Shown: positions 1 to 9,360 of the stretch, in pieces
How positions within the stretch are numbered: the first letter of the stretch is position 1
Layout of the letters: each line of letters opens with the position of its first letter
The notes under the pieces: model-generated
The model's input: only the letters and a program-made list of their open reading frames with translations
The model's database searches: none
Told to the model about the DNA's origin: nothing
Origin: Caulobacteraceae bacterium
GTDB taxonomy: Bacteria; Pseudomonadota; Alphaproteobacteria; Caulobacterales; Caulobacteraceae
DNA length: 64,000 nt
Reading direction: 5' to 3'
Assembly: GCA_027452265.1 (NCBI GenBank)
Contig: DAIDGR010000017.1
Location: 1-64,000 of the forward strand
Translations under genes and position numbers: made by a program

Positions 1-999
1 TTCGGCCAGAAGCCGGTCAGGCGCCCCCGAGGCCTTGCAGGCGGCGTCCGTGACGAGGATCGCGGACTGGGCGGTCGCCAGGGCCGCTTCGGTCCAGGCG
101 CCGGACTGACGCACGAATTCCCGCTCGATCTTCCAGAATACCCCGACGGATTTGGCGGCGGCCTGAGCCTCGGCTCCCCCCGCGCGCAGGGCCGCGGCGC
201 GCCGCAGACGCAGAGCGTGGTTCCCCAGAGCGCGAACCACAGGAACCCCTATCTCACCCTCCAGCGCCGCCCGATGGAGCTCTGCCTGGGCGGCGGCGAG
301 GCGTCCGCCAAAGGCGTGCAACGCCGCGTCGGCCAGCGATGTGTCCGGTTCGACGCCAAAGAAGGCGTCCAGCTCATCCAGACGGGCGGGCGAGCGTCGG
401 CCCGGGCCCAGAAACAGGACCAACCGTTCAATCTCACGTCGGGCCACGCCCCGATCATGCGGAAGACGGGCGGTGAAGGCTTGAAGGGCGGGAAGATCCA
501 GCGCCAGGCCCTCGGCGCTGAGCGCCTCTCGCGTCATTCGGGCCAGATCGCCTTGCTCATCCTCGTAACAGGCGATCACGCCGCAACCGGGAGCGGCCAG
601 GGCGAGCTTGAGCAGGGGGCCGTCCCGACGCAAGACGCCCGCCTCGACGATAAAGAAGGCTTCGGGGTTGAGGTCTCCGGCGAGGTGGCGGCCCAGGGCC
701 TCGCTCACCGCCCGTTCGAGGCCGTCATTGGCCAGCCTCAGGCGGACCAGACGCCGGCCGCCGAGCATGGAGATGGCCGCAAGTTCGCCCTCCAGACGCG
801 CGGGATCCGCGGCGAGGTCCTGGTCGGTGAGAAGGGCCGCGTCGAATGGGTCGTAGGGCCGTTCGGTGACCGTGGCGGCGAGTTTTGCCCCCCGTTCGCG
901 CACGACGCCCATGTCCCGACCATGGATCACGGCGGCCCGCATCTCTGGCCCCGGACCGGCAAGGAAGCGGTCAATATCCGGGCGGCGGTTAAGGATCAT
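1..999 (-). CDS. holA: DNA polymerase III delta subunit (partial, C-terminus beyond window)
   Basis: HolA is the clamp-loader subunit that opens the beta sliding clamp. The minus-strand frame from an ATG at 997-999 stays open for 333 codons to the window edge, so only the C-terminus is missing. It starts [17 protein letters not shown] and has the HolA-like pattern of an N-terminal half with ILxGxR-type strands (SMLGGRRLVRLR, then FFIVEAGVLRRDGPL), followed by ALxGEIGVPVVRALGNHALRL typical of the collar domain. The ATG overlaps the lptE stop in ATGA. The lptE-holA pair downstream of leuS is a standard proteobacterial arrangement, which supports the call. Confidence 0.9.
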   Translation of the reverse strand, partial: MILNRRPDIDRFLAGPGPEMRAAVIHGRDMGVVRERGAKLAATVTERPYDPFDAALLTDQDLAADPARLEGELAAISMLGGRRLVRLRLANDGLERAVSEALGRHLAGDLNPEAFFIVEAGVLRRDGPLLKLALAAPGCGVIACYEDEQGDLARMTREALSAEGLALDLPALQAFTARLPHDRGVARREIERLVLFLGPGRRSPARLDELDAFFGVEPDTSLADAALHAFGGRLAAAQAELHRAALEGEIGVPVVRALGNHALRLRRAAALRAGGAEAQAAAKSVGVFWKIEREFVRQSGAWTEAALATAQSAILVTDAACKASGAPDRLLAE

Positions 1000-1532
1000 C
1001 CGCCGGGCGGGCGTTCCTGGGCGTTCGGCTTGGCCACCCAGGCGATGAGTTTCATCTGGATTCGGCTCGCGGCGTCGGCGGCGGCGCGGGCGTCGGCGTC
1101 CTGGGCGGCGGCGATATCGCCATAGGCTTGGCCGGAGTCGTTATAGCTGACCTGACTGGAGACATCTCCGCTGGTCACGACCTTGCCCGTTCGGGTCGAG
1201 ATCAGGGCGTAGTGGACGCTCAATCCGATGTCATAGTACTCCGCGACGTCGGCGATGGTCAGACCACGAGGTCCGCGTGTCTCATTGACCGCCATCGTCA
1301 GCCGGTAGGCGGGCGCGGCGCCCTTGTCCCGGCCAAGATCGTCTTCCAAGGCCTCACGCAAAAGATATCCGACCCGGCCGCGCGGCGCCTCCACCTGGAT
1401 CGAGGAAAGCCCGCTCGCCACGCCTGATTCGGCATAGAGCGGGGTGAATCCACAACCGGCCAGGGGCGTCAGGACGGCGCCAAGGCTGAGGGTCAGAGCC
1501 GCCCCCCGGGCAAGGCGGACGAGGGAGGTCAA
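996..1532 (-). CDS. lptE: LPS-assembly lipoprotein LptE
   Basis: LptE is the outer-membrane lipoprotein that plugs the LptD barrel and helps export LPS to the cell surface. The 178-residue product has a signal peptide with a lipobox (LAGC, Cys27) followed by GFTPLY, the hallmark start of mature alphaproteobacterial LptE. The rest is the short alpha/beta domain, with a C-terminal run of Asp/Ala before an amphipathic helix. It overlaps the leuS stop by 4 bp and the holA start by 4 bp, so leuS-lptE-holA is translationally coupled. Confidence 0.9.
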   Translation of the reverse strand: MTSLVRLARGAALTLSLGAVLTPLAGCGFTPLYAESGVASGLSSIQVEAPRGRVGYLLREALEDDLGRDKGAAPAYRLTMAVNETRGPRGLTIADVAEYYDIGLSVHYALISTRTGKVVTSGDVSSQVSYNDSGQAYGDIAAAQDADARAAADAASRIQMKLIAWVAKPNAQERPPGG

Positions 1533-4114
1533 GCGGCGACCAGATTGACGATGCGGTCGGGCACGACGATCACCTTCTTCAAGGTCATGCCCTCAAGTTT
1601 GAGCGCAATTTCCGCGTCGGCCAGAACCAGCTTTTCGACCTCGGCGGGCGTGGCGCCGGCCGGGGCCCGGACCTCCCCCCGCCGTTTGCCGTTGATCTGG
1701 ACGGGAAGAACCTTTTCCGAATCCCGGGTTAAGGCGTCATCCCAGGTGGGCCAGGGGGCGTGGACGATCAGGCCGGCTTGCCCAAGGCGCGCCCACCCTT
1801 CCTCAGCCAGATGGGGTGCGAAGGGCGCGATCAGGCGGGCAAGCGCCGAAAGGGCCTCCCTTCGAGCGCTGAGCGAGGCGGAGTCCCGGGCGGCGCGGAC
1901 GGCCGCCGCAAACTCATACAGACGGGCGACGGCGCTGTTGAACCGGAAGCCCTCGATCGCCTCGGTGATCGCCTTGATCGCTTTGTGCGTGGTGCGGGCC
2001 AGCTCAAGATCGGCGGGCTGTGGGGCGGCCTCGCCTTCATCGCACGCGTCGAATTCCGCCCAGACGCGATTGATCAGACGCGAGGCGCCCTCAACCCCGG
2101 ACGCGGTCCACTGCACATCGCGGTCAGGCGGGGAATCTGACAGGACAAACAGGCGGGCGGCGTCGACGCCATAAACCTCGGCGATGTCCGCCGGCGCCAC
2201 CACGTTGCGCTTGGACTTCGACATCTTTTCCGCGTCGCCGATCTGCAAGGGCTCGCCGGTCGCCACGAGGCGGGCGCGGCGCGTCGCGCCTTCGGAGAGG
2301 ATTTCCACCTCCTTGGGGTCGACCCATTCGCCGTTCGCCCGCCGATAGGTTTCGTGGGTGACCATGCCTTGGGTGAACAGTCCGGTGAACGGTTCGCTCA
2401 CCGCCACCAGACCCTCGTCCCGCAGGGCTCGCGTCACGAAACGCGCATAGAGAAGGTGCAGGACCGCGTGCTCCACGCCGCCGACATACTGGTCGACGGG
2501 CAGCCAGTAGCGCGCGGCCTCCACATCGACCGCGGCGTCCGCGTGCGGCGCCGTGAAACGGATGAAATACCAGGACGAGTCGACAAATGTGTCGAACGTG
2601 TCGGTCTCGCGTTCGGCCCGGCCGCCGCAGGTTGGGCAGGTTGTCAGGCGCCAGGCGTCATCCCGCGCCAAGGGGTTGCCGGTCTGGCTGAAATCCAGGG
2701 TGTCGGGCAGGCGAACGGGAAGCTGGTCCTCGGGGACGGGCACGACGCCGCAGTCGGGACAATGAACCACCGGGATCGGGCAGCCCCACGGCCGCTGGCG
2801 CGATACGCCCCAGTCTCGCAGGCGATAGACGGTCGAACCCTGGCCCAGACCCATGTCCTCGATGCGAGAGATGGCCGCGCGCTTGGCGGCCTCGATCTCC
2901 ATCCCGTCCAGGAAGCGGGAATTGAAGATGAGGCCGGGGCCCGTATAGGCCTCGTGTTTCACGTGAAACGTCGCGGGATCCTCTCCGGCCGGAAGCACCA
3001 CGGGGCGAACCGGCAGGCCGTACTTCGTCGCGAAATCCAGATCGCGCTGGTCGTGCGCAGGGCAACCAAAGATGGCGCCCTGACCGTAGTCGATCAGAAC
3101 GAAGTTGGCGATCCAGACCGGCAGCGTCTGATCGGGATCGAAGGGATGGACGACGCGCAGGCCGGTATCCCACCCAAGTTTCTCCGCCGCTTCGATCGCC
3201 GCCTCCGACGTCCCGGCGCGACGGCACTCCCGAAGGAAATCCGCCGCGGCTTCGGAATGGGCGGCGAGGCGCTCGGCCAGGGGGTGGTCTGGCGAAACCG
3301 CCAGAAAGCTGGCGCCGAACAGGGTGTCGGGGCGGGTGGTGTAGACGCGCAGACCCGGCCCGAACTCCGCCAGGCCCGCATCCGTCGCCCGCCTGTTCTC
3401 GTCCTGGGCCCAGGGAAAGGTCAGGGTCAGCCCCTGGCTTCGGCCAATCCAGTTTTCCTGCATCAGCCGGACCTTCTCCGGCCAGTCCGGCAGCGTCTTG
3501 AGCCCGTCCAGAAGCTCATCCGCATAGGCGGTGATCTTCAGACACCACTGGGTCAGTTTGCGGCGCTCGACAGGCGCGCCTGAGCGCCAACCACGACCAT
3601 CCACCACCTGCTCGTTGGCGAGCACGGTCATGTCCACCGGATCCCAGTTCACCAGCCCTTCGCGGCGATAGGCCAGCCCGCGCGCCAGAAGCTTCAGGAA
3701 CAGGGCTTGCTGAAGGCCGTAATAGTCGGCTTCACAGGTCGCCAGCTCGCGCGACCAGTCCAGCGCAAGGCCGAGCGCCTTGAGCTCTTCACGCATCGTG
3801 GCGATGTTCGACAAGGTCCAGGCGCGCGGATCAACGCCCCGTTCGCGGGCTGCGTTCTCCGCCGGGAGACCGAAGGCGTCCCAGCCCATGGGATGCAGGA
3901 CGTTGAAGCCTCGCGCCCGCTTGAAGCGGGCGACCACATCGCCCATGGCGTAGTTGCGCGCGTGCCCCACATGCAGCTTCCCGGACGGATAGGGAAACAT
4001 TTCAAGGGCATAGTACTTGGGGCGGGTCGGGTCTACGGATGCGCGGAAGGCCTGGGCGCGCTCCCAGGCGTCCTGCCATCGGGGTTCGACGATCTTAGGC
4101 TCGTAACGGCCCAT
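1529..4114 (-). CDS. leuS: Leucyl-tRNA synthetase
   Basis: A cytosolic class I aminoacyl-tRNA synthetase that charges tRNA-Leu. The 861-residue protein has normal bacterial LeuS length. The HIGH motif is at residues 41-51 ([11 protein letters not shown]) and the KMSKS loop is near residue 630 (EKMSKSKRN). Between them lie the CP1 editing domain and a zinc-ribbon-like cluster (CPDCG, then CPTCGG). The C-terminal anticodon-binding region ends [14 protein letters not shown]. It is the first gene of the leuS-lptE-holA set; a DUF3576 lipoprotein gene lies 163 bp upstream on the same strand. Confidence 0.97.
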   Translation of the reverse strand: MGRYEPKIVEPRWQDAWERAQAFRASVDPTRPKYYALEMFPYPSGKLHVGHARNYAMGDVVARFKRARGFNVLHPMGWDAFGLPAENAARERGVDPRAWTLSNIATMREELKALGLALDWSRELATCEADYYGLQQALFLKLLARGLAYRREGLVNWDPVDMTVLANEQVVDGRGWRSGAPVERRKLTQWCLKITAYADELLDGLKTLPDWPEKVRLMQENWIGRSQGLTLTFPWAQDENRRATDAGLAEFGPGLRVYTTRPDTLFGASFLAVSPDHPLAERLAAHSEAAADFLRECRRAGTSEAAIEAAEKLGWDTGLRVVHPFDPDQTLPVWIANFVLIDYGQGAIFGCPAHDQRDLDFATKYGLPVRPVVLPAGEDPATFHVKHEAYTGPGLIFNSRFLDGMEIEAAKRAAISRIEDMGLGQGSTVYRLRDWGVSRQRPWGCPIPVVHCPDCGVVPVPEDQLPVRLPDTLDFSQTGNPLARDDAWRLTTCPTCGGRAERETDTFDTFVDSSWYFIRFTAPHADAAVDVEAARYWLPVDQYVGGVEHAVLHLLYARFVTRALRDEGLVAVSEPFTGLFTQGMVTHETYRRANGEWVDPKEVEILSEGATRRARLVATGEPLQIGDAEKMSKSKRNVVAPADIAEVYGVDAARLFVLSDSPPDRDVQWTASGVEGASRLINRVWAEFDACDEGEAAPQPADLELARTTHKAIKAITEAIEGFRFNSAVARLYEFAAAVRAARDSASLSARREALSALARLIAPFAPHLAEEGWARLGQAGLIVHAPWPTWDDALTRDSEKVLPVQINGKRRGEVRAPAGATPAEVEKLVLADAEIALKLEGMTLKKVIVVPDRIVNLVAA

Positions 4115-4277
4115 CTACCTTCCTTCAGGGACACGCAGGAAACGAAGTTCGGAGAAACGAGGTGCGGCGGTTCCTTCAAGACGCAGTCATCTCAGAAAGC
4201 GAGGCCGTCCGCCATGTCCCGGTCTCCGGCGCCTGGCCGGCGGCCGGGCGCTGCGACGCCCGCCGCGCCTTGCGGCC

Positions 4278-4730
4278 TCAGCCGCGAAGGTTGGACAGTC
4301 GAAGCTCGCGCGCCTTGGTCAGGATCGCGTTCTCGATATCGGTCGAGGTCTGATCCGCCACGGGGGCTGGGGTCCACCCGCCCTGCCCATTGCTGACCTG
4401 CTTGAACACAGTGACGCTCAGGCCATCGGCCCGAAGTCGGCTGTCGAGAATGTAGACCGTGGCCTTGAACCGCTCGTTGGGATGGGCGGGGTCCACATAC
4501 CAGTCCGTATTGACGACGCCGCCAAAAGGATCGGCCGAGGCCAGCGGCATGAAGGCGAGGGTCTGAAGGGTGGCGCGCCACAAAAAGCCGTTGACGCCGA
4601 TCTCGGCGGTCGGTTGGGCCTTGGGATGACTATGGAACGTCCCGCACCCGCTCAGGGCCAGCGCCGCGAGAAGGGGGCCGGCCAAGGCCGCGCGCCGGGC
4701 CATACCGAAGCGATCTTTCGAAACGATCAT
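4278..4730 (-). CDS. DUF3576 family lipoprotein
   Basis: A small envelope lipoprotein of unknown function, conserved in alphaproteobacteria just upstream of leuS. I start it at the ATG at 4730 because AAGGTGGGA stands directly upstream; longer versions have no plausible signal peptide. The resulting 150 residues begin MIVSKDRFGM and contain a hydrophobic stretch ending in a lipobox (LALSGC, Cys29). The mature part holds the DUF3576 signature GVNGFLWRATLQTLAFMP followed by DPFGGVVNTDWY. A shorter start at 4703 (MARRAALAG) is possible. No enzymatic motif is visible. Confidence 0.85.
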   Translation of the reverse strand: MIVSKDRFGMARRAALAGPLLAALALSGCGTFHSHPKAQPTAEIGVNGFLWRATLQTLAFMPLASADPFGGVVNTDWYVDPAHPNERFKATVYILDSRLRADGLSVTVFKQVSNGQGGWTPAPVADQTSTDIENAILTKARELRLSNLRG

Positions 4731-5040
4731 TCCCACCTTATCCACGCGTCGTACGATCCATTCTTCGTGCGCCGGGGCCTCTCCCCAGCGGGTCCACGCG
4801 CGCTCCCGGACGCAGGACGGCGGACCCTTTCCCTGTTCAGCCTCTACAGCATCAGCTTGCCGCGTCCAAACGCCAATCCCGTGGCGCATGCGCCACATTC
4901 ATGCCAGATTGCGACTCCACCTCGCCCCTCCCCCCGGCCGGGTGTGTTGACCCCTGTCATGTTGCAGCCTTTAAGAAAGTGTAACAGCGAGACCGTAAGG
5001 TTTTGCAAGGACGTATGAGGGGCTCCACCGAGCCAAGCCA
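4731..5040. promoter_or_regulatory. 310-bp divergent intergenic region with a sigma70-like promoter for the ntrZ-like gene
   Basis: No gene is visible in this gap. On the plus strand TTGACC (4947-4952) and TTTAAG (4970-4975) are separated by 17 bp. They match the housekeeping consensus at 5/6 and 4/6 positions, predicting a start near 4982 and a leader of about 60 nt for the gene at 5041. This is among the more AT-rich spots nearby. The minus-strand lipoprotein gene must also be transcribed from this region, but I could not pick a convincing promoter for it. Confidence 0.5.
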
Positions 5041-5469
5041 ATGAAGCCGACGGGGCTCATGATTGCGGGGGTTTTGCTCGGCGCGGGTCTGGCTGCCGCG
5101 ACGGGGACTCGCGCCCAATCGACGCCCCTCCCCCAGGCGACCCCGATCAACATGTCGACCGGCAATCTGGCCACGGGCGATTTCATGACCTCTCCCTCCA
5201 CGGCGGCGCCGCCGGCGGTGGGACGGACCCTCGAGTGGGATCCTCAAAAGGGGCGTTGGGGCCTGAAGTTCGGGGTTGATGAGCGGGTCGACCGCGCGAC
5301 GGACTTCAGAGACCTTGCGCCGGGCGTATTCTACAGACTGTCCCCGCGCTTGCACATCGGCGGGGATGTGACCTTGGCGCCGGACACCAGCCTGTCGCCG
5401 AACCAGCATTTCGCCACGCCTCAGGCCCCCAATCCCCGGGTGCGGCTGGAGACCACGTTCAAGTTCTGA
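5041..5469 (+). CDS. ntrZ: NtrZ-like periplasmic regulatory protein
   Basis: The 142-residue protein has a clear Sec signal peptide (hydrophobic residues 6-22, cleavage near TRAQ). A short mature domain contains the block KGRWGLKFGVDERVDR, then FYRLSPRLHIGGDV, and ends in RVRLETTFKF. In Caulobacter, NtrZ is a small periplasmic protein that restrains the histidine kinase of the NtrY-NtrX system. The C-terminus and size agree with my memory of that family, but I could not align them, so the name is tentative. The ribosome binding site is weak (CCAAGCCA). Its 3' end overlaps the convergent ThiE-like gene by 11 bp. Confidence 0.6.
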   Translation: MKPTGLMIAGVLLGAGLAAATGTRAQSTPLPQATPINMSTGNLATGDFMTSPSTAAPPAVGRTLEWDPQKGRWGLKFGVDERVDRATDFRDLAPGVFYRLSPRLHIGGDVTLAPDTSLSPNQHFATPQAPNPRVRLETTFKF

Positions 5470-6148
5470 CGCCGGGCTCTCCCTCCGGCCGCGTCGCGGG
5501 CGCCGGGTTGGTTCTGGGCGAGAACGCGCCCACCCCCGCCACGCCGACCACGCCAGATCGACGCAGCGCCCGCACGGTCGTCGGATTGACCCCGCCCAGG
5601 GCATAGACGGGCATCCGCGCCGTCCGGACCAGAACAGCCAGACGCCGAACGCCGAGGGGTTTGCCTGCGGAAGGGCTCTCACTCGGGAAGATGGCGGAGA
5701 CCACGAGGGCCCGGACGCCGGCCCCTCGGGCGCGCAGGATCGCCGAGGCGTCGTGGGCCGCGGCGGACACCAGAAAGCGCCGCCCGGCGTCCAGGATCGC
5801 GCCTTTTCGTCCGGCCAGACGCTCGGGAAGATGCAGGCCGTCCGCCTGGACGCGTTGCGCCAGGGCGATATCGGCGCCGACAAAGAAGGCTAGGCCGCGC
5901 CGCCGGGTCGCTAGACGTAAGCGACGGCCAATCTCCACAGCCTTTGGGTCGCCAAAGGCGCGATAGACCACGGCGCAGCCGCGCGGCAGGGTGCGGCAAA
6001 GGGCGAGTGGGTCGGGCGTGCGCAATGGGTCCGTGAAGGCCAGGATGGATGGCCAGGACGTGGCCCGCGCCCCGGGCTTTGCAAAGCCGCTGACCGCCCC
6101 TAGCCTCCGCGCCTCGGCGACCAACCGTGTGAGGCCCCGTTCCGTCAA
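5459..6148 (-). CDS. Thiamine-phosphate-synthase-like (ThiE/TenI superfamily) protein
   Basis: ThiE joins the pyrimidine and thiazole moieties of thiamine; TenI-type relatives are inactive homologues. The 229-residue product fits the TIM-barrel family: ILAFTDPLR near the N-terminus, then VQADGLHLPERLAG, LVSAAAHD and a C-terminal PVYALGGVNPTT (the AIGGI-like phosphate loop). Several normally conserved positions differ: the usual IND of strand 4 is VGAD, and the GPVF.T segment reads VSAIFPSES. Catalytic ThiE activity is therefore uncertain. The start is a TTG whose first base also begins yggS on the other strand; an internal TTG is possible. Confidence 0.7.
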   Translation of the reverse strand: MTERGLTRLVAEARRLGAVSGFAKPGARATSWPSILAFTDPLRTPDPLALCRTLPRGCAVVYRAFGDPKAVEIGRRLRLATRRRGLAFFVGADIALAQRVQADGLHLPERLAGRKGAILDAGRRFLVSAAAHDASAILRARGAGVRALVVSAIFPSESPSAGKPLGVRRLAVLVRTARMPVYALGGVNPTTVRALRRSGVVGVAGVGAFSPRTNPAPATRPEGEPGVRT

Positions 6149-6882
6149 TGTCGCAACCCTCTCCCGCTCCGGTCTCCCTGGACTTGGCCTCCCTGGACCT
6201 GCCCCCCCTGGACCCGGCCGCCGCCTGGGTCGCCTGCCGCCATCGGATCGTGCGCGCGGCGCGAAAGAGCGGTCGCGACCCAGCCACGGTCCACCTCACG
6301 GCCGTATCCAAGACCCAACCCTGGAGCGCCATCGCCCCGGTCCTCGCCGCGGGACAGACCGTGTTCGGCGAAAATCGCGTTCAGGAGGCGCAGGCGCGAT
6401 GGGGCGAACGGCGCCAGGGGCTCGAATTGCGCCTCATCGGTCCGCTGCAAAGCAACAAGGCGCGCGAGGCGGTGGCCCTGTTCGATGTCATTGAAACCTT
6501 GGATCGCCCTCGGCTGGCGGCGGCCCTTGTGCAAGCGATGGAAAAGCTTGGCGTTACGCCCCGCCTCTACGTCCAGGTCAACACCGGCGAGGAGCCCCAG
6601 AAGGCGGGCGTCATCCCAAGCGAACTCCCCGCCTTTCTCGCGCTTTGCCGATCCACCTATGGTCTGACGCTCGAGGGCCTGATGTGCATCCCTCCCGCCG
6701 ACGCGCCGCCGGGTCCGCATTTCGCGCTTCTCGCCAAGCTGGCCCGTCGTCATGGCCTCGACCGGCTCTCCATGGGCATGAGCGGGGACTACGAGATCGC
6801 CATAAGGCACGGCGCCACCGATGTCAGGATCGGATCGGCCCTGTTCGGCGCCAGACCGCCCACGCCGGTCGCCGCGGGCTGA
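6148..6882 (+). CDS. yggS: YggS family PLP homeostasis protein
   Basis: A PLP-binding protein of the alanine-racemase N-terminal fold that helps control vitamin B6 levels; no catalytic reaction is established for the family. The 244-residue sequence has the PLP lysine in VHLTAVSKTQP (about residue 54), FGENRVQEAQ, LRLIGPLQSNK, the LYVQVNTGEEPQKAGV block and the C-terminal LSMGMSGDYEIAIRHGAT with VRIGSALFG. The N-terminus is about 20 residues longer than usual and Pro/Leu-rich. It reads away from the ThiE-like gene with no spacer, so the promoters must lie within the coding regions. Confidence 0.92.
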   Translation: MSQPSPAPVSLDLASLDLPPLDPAAAWVACRHRIVRAARKSGRDPATVHLTAVSKTQPWSAIAPVLAAGQTVFGENRVQEAQARWGERRQGLELRLIGPLQSNKAREAVALFDVIETLDRPRLAAALVQAMEKLGVTPRLYVQVNTGEEPQKAGVIPSELPAFLALCRSTYGLTLEGLMCIPPADAPPGPHFALLAKLARRHGLDRLSMGMSGDYEIAIRHGATDVRIGSALFGARPPTPVAAG

Positions 6883-6956
6883 TCCGCACAGGAAGAGGGC
6901 GGAACGGGCGTGAATCCGCGTGACCCGACCGGAATTGCATGTGCATGGTGAGGGCC

Positions 6957-7643
6957 ATGACCTCGCGCAAGACCCTCCTGATCGTCGACGACGACGCGGA
7001 TTTGCGTGAACTCCTCACCGAACAGCTTGAGACCACGGGTGAGTTTCGCGTCGAGGTCGCCGCCTCGGCCCATGAAGGCGCCGCCGTCGCCGCCCGCGTT
7101 CGACCCGACCTTGTCCTTCTCGACGTCGACCTACCCGACGGTGATGGGCGCCAGGTGTGTGCGGCCCTTCGCGCCAGCGGTCTTGGCGCGCCGATCATCA
7201 TGCTCACCGCCGCCGATGGCGACCAGGACACTATTCTGGGCCTGGAGTCTGGCGCGACCGACTATGTCACCAAGCCATTCCGCTTCAACGTCCTCTTGGC
7301 CCGTCTGCGGGCCCATCTCAGAACTCATGAGCAGTCCGAGGCGGCGGTTCTGGTCATCGGACCGTACGAGTTTCGGCCGGCCGACAGGATGTTGCGGGAC
7401 GCGCGCGGCCGCAAGCTGAGGCTCACCGACAAGGAGGCGAGCATTCTGAAATACCTCTATCGGGCGGGGGAAAAGGCGGTCGGACGCGAGGAGCTGCTGA
7501 AGGAGGTGTGGGGCTATAACTCCGCCGTCACCACCCATACGCTGGAGACCCATGTCTATCGTCTGCGTCAGAAGATCGAGCCCGATCCCGCCCATGCGCG
7601 CCTGCTCGTCACCGAGGCGGGCGGATATCGGCTGGCCCTATAG
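6957..7643 (+). CDS. cenR: OmpR-family response regulator, CenR-like
   Basis: A 228-residue DNA-binding response regulator with an N-terminal receiver (Asp11, Asp12, phospho-acceptor Asp56, Thr in MLTAADGD, Lys in VTKPFRF) and a C-terminal winged helix (LTDKEASILKYLYRAG, then VWGYNSAVTTHTLETHVYRLRQKI). The very high conservation of the second half matches CenR, the essential cell-envelope regulator of Caulobacter. No kinase gene is adjacent, as expected, since CenK is encoded elsewhere. The start at 6957 is preferred over the upstream ATG at 6939 because GAGGG lies just before it. Confidence 0.83.
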   Translation: MTSRKTLLIVDDDADLRELLTEQLETTGEFRVEVAASAHEGAAVAARVRPDLVLLDVDLPDGDGRQVCAALRASGLGAPIIMLTAADGDQDTILGLESGATDYVTKPFRFNVLLARLRAHLRTHEQSEAAVLVIGPYEFRPADRMLRDARGRKLRLTDKEASILKYLYRAGEKAVGREELLKEVWGYNSAVTTHTLETHVYRLRQKIEPDPAHARLLVTEAGGYRLAL

Positions 7644-7765
7644 CCCACGAGCGAACGCCGGCCGGATGGCCGCGCCCTGAGGGGGGCCCTCCTTCTCGAT
7701 TCAGACTTTGAGACGCCGTCCGATCGTTCGCGCCCTTGCCATCGGGTCGAGCCGCGCGCCAGGGC

Positions 7766-8572
7766 TCAGATCGCGAAATCGGCGGTGACCGGGGCATGGT
7801 CGCTCGGCCGGTCCCAGGCCCGCACGGCGTCGTGCACCTCCACCACCTCGCCCGCGGCGCGCCACCCGCCCTGGGCCAGGCCCGGCGAGGCCCAGATGTG
7901 ATCCAGTCTCAGCCCTCGGTTCGAGGCGCGGAAGTCAGCCGCGCGATAGCTCCACCAGGTGAAGACCTTCTCCGGCTCGGGTCGCGCCTGGCGCAGGAGA
8001 TCGACAAACCCAAGACTCGCCTTCAATCGCGTCATGCGCTCCACCTCCACCGGCGTGTGGCTGACGACGCGGGACATCTGCACGTGGCTCCAGACGTCGT
8101 GCGCCCCTGGCGCGATGTTGAGGTCGCCGCAGAGCACCAAGGGGCTCTGCGGGTCGCGACGGGCCATTTCCGCGGTCAGGCGGTCAAAGAAATCCAGCTT
8201 GTGCGCGAATTTTGGGTTGTCCCGCGGGTCTGGAACATCACCGCCGGCCGGCGCGTAGAGGTTATGGATTTCGAGTCCGCCGATCCGCGCCGAGACCGTC
8301 CTCGCATGGCCCTCGCGGCAGATATCCAGGGGCGGCGTCGCTTCGATTGGCAGGGATGAGGCCAGGGCCACGCCATGCCAGCCCTTCTGCCCGTGAACGG
8401 CCAGATGCTTCAGGCCGACGGCCGCAAAGGCGTCCGCCGGGAACTCGTGCGCCTGGCACTTGATCTCCTGCAGGCACAGCACATGCGGTCGCGTCTGATC
8501 GACAAACCGTAGGATCTGGTCGAGCCGCAGCCGAACCGAGTTCACGTTCCAGGTGGCCAGGCGAAGCATCAT
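7766..8572 (-). CDS. xth: Exodeoxyribonuclease III
   Basis: An AP endonuclease / 3'-5' exonuclease of base-excision repair in the endonuclease-exonuclease-phosphatase fold. The 268 residues carry the family landmarks in order: LRLATWNVNSVRLRL, VLCLQEIKCQ (catalytic Glu), the GWHGVAL block, NLYAPAGGD, LVLCGDLNIAPGAHDVW (Asp and Asn), FTWWSYRA, LRLDHIWAS and a C-terminal PSDHAPVTADF (catalytic His). It lies 62 bp downstream of lolA in the same direction and may be the last gene of an ftsK-lolA-xth transcript. Two tandem ATGs make the first residue uncertain. Confidence 0.95.
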   Translation of the reverse strand: MMLRLATWNVNSVRLRLDQILRFVDQTRPHVLCLQEIKCQAHEFPADAFAAVGLKHLAVHGQKGWHGVALASSLPIEATPPLDICREGHARTVSARIGGLEIHNLYAPAGGDVPDPRDNPKFAHKLDFFDRLTAEMARRDPQSPLVLCGDLNIAPGAHDVWSHVQMSRVVSHTPVEVERMTRLKASLGFVDLLRQARPEPEKVFTWWSYRAADFRASNRGLRLDHIWASPGLAQGGWRAAGEVVEVHDAVRAWDRPSDHAPVTADFAI

Positions 8573-8634
8573 GATCGAGGCCTAAGGCCTATTCCGCCAC
8601 CCGTGCAATGATCGGTTTTGCGCTTTGGGCGCCC

Positions 8635-9360
8635 TCATCGCCCGCCCAAGGGGGCTTCGGACATCGCCTGACGCGGATCCGGGGGATCGAAAAAGCTTTT
8701 GGGCATGGCCGGGCTCTCCTTGAGCCCGATGAGACTCACCTGGACGCTCTGGCCGCGGGCATCGGTCAGAGTCCACCCGGTCAGGCGCATGGGGCCGCGA
8801 GCGAACTCAAGGGTGATCTGGCCATGCCCAGGGTCCTTGGCCGCCCTCACCGTCACGCTGAGCGCGGTCGCGCGGTCCACCACCCTGACGACCTGGACCC
8901 GGCGGTCGAGCCGGATGTCGCGAGCCAGGAAAATGCCGAGCGGAGTCACGCCCAGCGGATAGTTGTGGACCGTCTTCAGTCGCCGGTCGATCACCGAGAC
9001 CAGCCGGCCGTCCGAGGCGATCTGCAGGCCGGATGGGGGGTCGTAGTCGAATCGCGCCCGACCTGGCCTCAGAAGCCAGAACCGTCCTGTGGCTTGCCGC
9101 CCATCGGCGCTCGTCTGAACAAAGCGGCCTTCGGCGCTGCGAAGCTGGTCGAGACAGGCGGCCGCCTCGGCCACAGCCGCGCGCTCGCCGGGCGACAGAT
9201 CCGCGACGGGCGACGCCTCAGGCCCGGGGGCGGGCGCCGGCTGCGCGGCGACAGTCGCCGAACAGGCGAGGCCCGGCGCGGCAAGGCTCAGGGTCAGGCT
9301 CAGGGCCAGGCCCAGGATGGAGCCCCGGCCGCGGCGGGGTGCAGCGCTGCGCGGGCTCAT
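8635..9360 (-). CDS. lolA: Outer-membrane lipoprotein carrier protein LolA family
   Basis: LolA ferries lipoproteins across the periplasm from LolCDE to the outer membrane. The 241-residue product has a basic N-terminus and a hydrophobic signal segment (about residues 14-33), then a LolA fold: [35 protein letters not shown], the [16 protein letters not shown] block and a late strand [21 protein letters not shown] encoding the signal peptide is built from imperfect CAGGCTCAGGG repeats. The start overlaps the ftsK stop in ATGA, indicating coupled translation. Confidence 0.88.
   Translation of the reverse strand: MSPRSAAPRRGRGSILGLALSLTLSLAAPGLACSATVAAQPAPAPGPEASPVADLSPGERAAVAEAAACLDQLRSAEGRFVQTSADGRQATGRFWLLRPGRARFDYDPPSGLQIASDGRLVSVIDRRLKTVHNYPLGVTPLGIFLARDIRLDRRVQVVRVVDRATALSVTVRAAKDPGHGQITLEFARGPMRLTGWTLTDARGQSVQVSLIGLKESPAMPKSFFDPPDPRQAMSEAPLGGR

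Noticed and set aside
7679..7697. Terminator after cenR
   Set aside because: GAGGG/CCCTC gives only a 5-bp stem with a 3-base loop followed by CTTCTC; too weak to call in GC-rich DNA.
9241..9330. CAGGCTCAGGG-like repeats near the lolA start as a mobile or regulatory element
   Set aside because: They lie inside the Leu/Ala-rich signal peptide coding sequence and are explained by repeated codons.
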